Source: DASYHS01 sp035998295 (GTDB lineage Bacteria; Pseudomonadota; Alphaproteobacteria; Azospirillales; Azospirillaceae). From it: 9,064 nucleotides of DNA. Location: assembly GCF_035998295.1 (NCBI RefSeq), contig NZ_DASYHS010000028.1:1-9064 (forward strand), written 5' to 3'. A model generated the notes under the pieces. It saw only the letters and a program-made list of their open reading frames with translations. It had not been told where the DNA came from and ran no database searches. The translations under genes and the position numbers were made by a program. This document shows positions 6,154-9,064 of the stretch, piece after piece (the stretch's first letter is position 1; every line of letters starts with the position of its first letter).

Positions 6154-7008
6154 GTGTTCGAAGGCTTCACCCTCGAGACCGTGGAGCTTCCCGACGCGAC
6201 GCTGCGCGTGCGGCACGGCGGGTCCGGCCCGCCGGTCCTGCTGCTGCACGGCCATCCCCGCACGCACGCGACCTGGTGGCGGGTGGCGCCGCTGCTGGCG
6301 TCCTCCCACACCGTCGTCTGCCCGGACCTGCGCGGCTTCGGGCGCTCGTCCAAGCCGCAGGACACGCCCGACCACGCCGGTTCGTCGAAGCGCGCCAAGG
6401 CGGCCGACTGCGTCGCCCTGATGCGCCGTCTCGGCTTCGAGCGGTTCGCGATCGTCGGCCACGACCGCGGCTCCTACGTTGCCTTCCGCGCCGCGATGGA
6501 CCATCCCGGGTCGATCACGCGCCTCGCCGTCCTGGACGGGGTGCCGATCGTTGAGGCGCTGGAGCGCTGCGACGCCCGCTTCGCCCGGCTCTGGTGGCAC
6601 TGGTTCTTCTTCGGCCAGCCGGACAAGCCGGAACGCGCCATCCTCGCCGATCCGGACGCCTGGTACGGCGGCTCGCCCGAGGCGATGGGGGCCGAGGCCT
6701 ACGAGGACTTCAGGGCCGCGATCCACGACCCGGCGACGGTCCACGCCATGATGGAGGACTACCGCGCCGGCCTCGGCATCGACCGGGCGCACGACGAGGC
6801 CGACCGGCGGGCGGGCAGGACGGTCGCGTGCCCGACGCTGGTCCTGTGGTCGTTGCGCGACGACCTCGAGACGCTCTACGGCGACGTCCTCTCGGTGTGG
6901 CGCCCCTGGGCGCCACACCTGCGCGGGCGCGGCCTCGACTGCGGCCACCACATGGCCGAGGAGCTGCCCGGCGACCTCGCCCGCGAACTGCTGGCCTTCC
7001 TCGGCTGA
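6154..7008 (+). CDS. Haloacetate (fluoroacetate) dehalogenase-like alpha/beta hydrolase
   Basis: A 284-residue alpha/beta hydrolase of the haloacetate dehalogenase family, whose best-known members hydrolyse fluoroacetate to glycolate. Visible elements: 'HGHPRTHATWWRVAPLL' (32-48), where the family has HGFPQT; 'PDLRGFGRSSKP' (57-68); the nucleophile Asp104 in 'VGHDRGSYVAFR'; Asp128 in 'LAVLDGVP'; halide-site His149 and Trp150 in 'WWHWFFFGQP'; Tyr203 in 'EDYRAG'; and the base His265 in 'DCGHHMAEE'. Asp104, Arg105, Asp128, His149 and Trp150 fall at the same positions I recall for the Burkholderia FA1 enzyme. That enzyme also has Arg108, which with Arg105 binds the substrate carboxylate; here residue 108 is Tyr, so a different halo-acid, a neutral substrate or an ester remains possible. 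GTG at 6154 is preceded by AGGGAG (6141-6146). An open frame continues upstream into pmtA, but that part overlaps pmtA out of frame and is not coding. No signal peptide, so cytoplasmic. Confidence 0.82.
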   Translation: MFEGFTLETVELPDATLRVRHGGSGPPVLLLHGHPRTHATWWRVAPLLASSHTVVCPDLRGFGRSSKPQDTPDHAGSSKRAKAADCVALMRRLGFERFAIVGHDRGSYVAFRAAMDHPGSITRLAVLDGVPIVEALERCDARFARLWWHWFFFGQPDKPERAILADPDAWYGGSPEAMGAEAYEDFRAAIHDPATVHAMMEDYRAGLGIDRAHDEADRRAGRTVACPTLVLWSLRDDLETLYGDVLSVWRPWAPHLRGRGLDCGHHMAEELPGDLARELLAFLG

Positions 7009-7199
7009 GCGGGCGCGAGCCTACGCGGTAACCACTTCCCGACACCGCCGGGATGGCGCTTTTCGCCTTCCGCGGCTTGTCCCGTTTGCGCGGGGGCGAA
7101 GAGGGTACCCTGTCTCAATAGAGGAAGCCGCGCCCGCGCGATGCCATTATCTGGCTCGTCGCGGCGTCGTCCGCGTCCCGTTCCCCAGTGCCGAGAGAC

Positions 7200-8696
7200 A
7201 TGCGCAAGCCCGAACCGCCCCCGTCCAGCCTTCCGCCCCATGCGGGCTTCCTGCGCCGCCTGATGGTCGGCGGCTTCTGGACGACCGTCGACGCCTGGGC
7301 CACGGAGGCGGCGAACCTGGTCGTGTTCCTGGTCCTGGTCCGGCTCCTGGCGCCGTCGGAGTTCGGCATCGTCGCGATGGCCGCCGTCTTCGTGATGCTG
7401 GCGTCCGACCTCGGCGCCTTCAGCGTCACGCAGGTGCTGATCCAGCGCCGCGACCTCCAGCGCGGCCATGTCGACGCGGTGTTCCTGACGGTGCTCGGCC
7501 TGTCCGTCGTCGGCTTCGCGCTCGTGCTGGCCGGGGCGCCGCTGGCCGCCGCCGTCTATGGCGAGCCGCTGGTGGCCGAACTGCTGGTCTGGCTGAGCCC
7601 GGTCATCGTGCTGAACGCGTTCACGGCGGTGCCGATCGCGCTGCTGACGCGCGACATGCGGTTCGGCACCCTGGCGATGCGCTCCTTCGCCATGGTCGTG
7701 ACGAGCGGCGCCGTCGGCGTATCCCTGGCCGTGCTCGGCTACGGCCCGTGGGCGCTGGTCGCCCAGGCGCTGACCAAGTCGGCGGTCAGCCTCGTGGTGC
7801 TGATGGGCGCGACCGGCTGGCGGCCGGGCTGGCGCTGCGGGCGCGGCCATCTCCGCGACGTGCGCGGCTACGTCCTCGGCACCTTCGGGACGCATGTGGT
7901 CGGGGCGGCCGAGCGACACGTGGTCCAGTTCCTCCTCGGCCTGCTGCTCGGCTCGGCGGCGCTCGGCTACTTCAACGCCGCCCAGCGGCTGGTCGAGATC
8001 CTGGTCCGCCTGTTCATCGTGCCGGTCAGCCAGCTCACCATGCCGGGCTTCTCGACGGTCCAGGCCGATCCGGCGCGGGTGCGCGCCCTGCTGGAAGGCG
8101 GCGTCCGCGTGACCAGCCTGATCAGCTTCCCGGCCTTCGTCGGCGCAGCGGTGGTCGCACCCGACCTCGTCGGGGTGGTCCTAGGCGAAACCTGGCTGCC
8201 CGCGGCACCGGTGCTGGCGATCCTGGCGCTGCGCGGCCTGGGCTCGACCTCGGCCTTGCCGGGGGCGTCGCTGCTCTATGCGCTCGGCCGGCCGCACTGG
8301 CTGCTCGGGATCAACGCCGCCAGTCTCGCCGCCGGCACCGTCGTGCTGCTCGTCGCCGCGCCGTTCGGCGTGGCCGCGGCGGCCGCCGGCGACCTGCTGC
8401 GCTTCCTGGGCTGCCACTGCTCCCTGATCGCGGTCGCGGTCGGCCGCCTCACGGGGGTGCGGCCGACGGAGCAGGTGCGCCTCGTGCTGCCCAGCCTCGC
8501 CGCCGCCGCCTTCATGGCCGCCTGCGTCCTCGCCTGGCGGTCGTTCGGCCCGGCGACGGACCCGGCGACCTCGCTGGCGAGTTCGGTGGCCGTCGGCGTC
8601 GTCGCCTACGCGCTCGCGAGCCTGGTCGTCAACCGTGCGCTGCTGCGTCGGGCCGCCGGCCTCGTGCTGGGCGTCGGAGGCGCGGCGCGGGCCTGA
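7200..8696 (+). CDS. Polysaccharide/lipopolysaccharide flippase family protein (Wzx/PST-like, MOP superfamily)
   Basis: Integral inner-membrane protein of about 498 residues with roughly 12-14 hydrophobic segments. It resembles the oligosaccharide flippases that turn undecaprenyl-linked sugar units to the periplasmic face. Family-like features are the first helix followed by 'LVRLLAPSEFGIVAMAAVFV', the polar 'IQRRDLQRGHVDAVF' loop, 'RDMRFGTLAMRSF' before the fifth helix, and the mid-protein 'GSAALGYFNAAQRLVEILV' and 'IVPVSQLTMPGFSTVQ', which are typical of the colanic-acid WzxC/polysaccharide-synthesis branch. The glycan cannot be told: no glycosyltransferase or polymerase lies in the window. 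Start: ATG at 7200 is chosen; GTG at 7188 adds four codons, and neither has a strong ribosome-binding site (a weak GAGAG at 7193-7197). The 191-base gap before it (7009-7199) shows no gene and no convincing promoter. Confidence 0.85.
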   Translation: MRKPEPPPSSLPPHAGFLRRLMVGGFWTTVDAWATEAANLVVFLVLVRLLAPSEFGIVAMAAVFVMLASDLGAFSVTQVLIQRRDLQRGHVDAVFLTVLGLSVVGFALVLAGAPLAAAVYGEPLVAELLVWLSPVIVLNAFTAVPIALLTRDMRFGTLAMRSFAMVVTSGAVGVSLAVLGYGPWALVAQALTKSAVSLVVLMGATGWRPGWRCGRGHLRDVRGYVLGTFGTHVVGAAERHVVQFLLGLLLGSAALGYFNAAQRLVEILVRLFIVPVSQLTMPGFSTVQADPARVRALLEGGVRVTSLISFPAFVGAAVVAPDLVGVVLGETWLPAAPVLAILALRGLGSTSALPGASLLYALGRPHWLLGINAASLAAGTVVLLVAAPFGVAAAAAGDLLRFLGCHCSLIAVAVGRLTGVRPTEQVRLVLPSLAAAAFMAACVLAWRSFGPATDPATSLASSVAVGVVAYALASLVVNRALLRRAAGLVLGVGGAARA

Positions 8697-8697
8697 C

Positions 8698-8713
8698 CCG
8701 CGCCCCGGCGCGG
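8698..8713 (+). terminator. GC hairpin directly after the flippase stop
   Basis: CCGCGCC (8698-8704), two bases, then GGCGCGG (8707-8713), beginning one base after the flippase TGA at 8694-8696. In RNA this would fold as about 6 G-C pairs with a 4-base loop. The following bases are CAATTATGG, not a T-run, so it is at best a weak intrinsic terminator. Confidence 0.35.
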
Positions 8714-8721
8714 CAATTATG

Positions 8722-8744
8722 GATAGGGCCGAACGAACCCTATT
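8722..8744 (+). terminator. Second hairpin with T-rich downstream tract
   Basis: ATAGGG (8723-8728) pairs with CCCTAT (8738-8743) across a 9-base loop; a G-T pair extends the stem by one. The next ~20 bases (8744-8763) are unusually T-rich for this DNA (several TTT or TT runs), more like an intrinsic terminator than anything else in the window. The same AT-rich stretch could instead hold the promoter of the downstream PAS-protein gene; no clear -35/-10 pair was found. Confidence 0.35.
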
Positions 8745-8818
8745 GCCTTTCTTCGTGTTTCATTCGTTGAGCCGGAATGTCGGCAGGTTGATCCGCCGGG
8801 CCCGGCCGGGAGCACGGC

Positions 8819-9064
8819 ATGAGGACGCGCGAGGCGCTGAGGCAGGTCGTCCGCCTGACGAACGACGCCGTGATGATAACGGCGGCGCATCCGCTCGACG
8901 AACCCGGCCCGGCCATCGTCTATGTGAACGAGGCCTTCGAACGCCTGACCGGGTACGGCGTCGGGGAGGCGCTCGGGCGCTCGCCGCGCTTCCTCCAGGA
9001 CCCCGGGACCGACCCCGAAGCCCGGCGCCGGATCCGCCGCGCGCTCGAGGAACAGGAGCCGGTC
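8819..9064 (+). CDS. PAS/LOV-like sensory domain protein, N-terminal part (runs off the window)
   Basis: The frame from ATG at 8819-8821 stays open for 82 codons to the window end, with no stop. A good ribosome-binding site, GGGAG (8808-8812), lies 6 bases upstream. The translation is a PAS domain of the LOV-like group: 'LTNDAVMITAAHPLD' (13-27), 'IVYVNEAFERLTGY' (33-46), 'GRSPRFLQDPGTDPEARR' (53-70) and 'IRRALEEQEPV' (72-82). Photoactive LOV domains read GxNCRFLQ here, with the cysteine that bonds flavin. This protein has Pro56 in that place, so classical light sensing by cysteinyl-flavin adduct is excluded. Similar cysteine-less PAS domains are common at the N-terminus of diguanylate cyclases, phosphodiesterases and histidine kinases. 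The output domain is outside the window, so the role is unknown beyond signalling. Confidence 0.8.
   Translation, partial: MRTREALRQVVRLTNDAVMITAAHPLDEPGPAIVYVNEAFERLTGYGVGEALGRSPRFLQDPGTDPEARRRIRRALEEQEPV

Noticed and set aside
7009..7199. Promoter-like words (TTGCGC near 7086, CAATAG near 7116) and a 4-bp dyad at 7055-7067 before the flippase gene
   Set aside because: Spacing between the boxes is about 24 bases and the dyad is too short; nothing stands above chance.
1..9064. Search for a novel defence, mobile or secondary-metabolite system
   Set aside because: All sizeable genes belong to known housekeeping or accessory families; no transposase, integrase, CRISPR repeats, toxin-antitoxin pair or tRNA was seen.

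Overview
The window is an ordinary-looking stretch of chromosome from a very GC-rich alphaproteobacterium. Third codon positions are nearly all G or C. The combination of an LptC-type LPS-export protein, a Rhodobacter-type phospholipid N-methyltransferase (PmtA), a phasin and a CtpA protease points to Alphaproteobacteria, perhaps the Rhodospirillales side. The sequence alone does not fix the genus. The high GC content opens long false reading frames on the opposite strand of almost every gene; these were left out.

Layout from left to right: the 3' end of lptC (+, cut by the window edge); a carboxy-terminal processing protease of family S41 (+); convergent to it, a dienelactone-hydrolase-family protein (-); divergent from that, a 14-helix DHA2-type MFS exporter (+); convergent to the exporter, a phasin-family protein (-); divergent from the phasin, a likely two-gene operon of pmtA and a haloacetate-dehalogenase-like alpha/beta hydrolase (+); a polysaccharide (Wzx/PST-like) flippase (+); and the start of a PAS/LOV-like sensory protein (+) that runs off the right edge and has no stop in the window.

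Many of these genes concern the cell envelope: LPS transport, periplasmic proteolysis, phosphatidylcholine synthesis, drug or metabolite export and polysaccharide export. The phasin belongs to carbon storage, and the two hydrolases are catabolic or detoxifying. Apart from pmtA plus the dehalogenase-like gene, 14 bases apart, nothing indicates that the genes work as one pathway. I found no mobile element, CRISPR array, RNA gene or phage or defence island.

The points most worth a second look are modest. The dehalogenase-like enzyme keeps the catalytic triad and halide pocket of fluoroacetate dehalogenase, but one of the two carboxylate-binding arginines is tyrosine. The PAS domain looks like LOV but has proline where the photoactive cysteine would be. 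A perfect four-copy 7-bp tandem repeat starts at the exporter's stop codon. Both convergent gene junctions carry a hairpin that overlaps stop codons. A cluster of small dyads lies between the phasin and pmtA.
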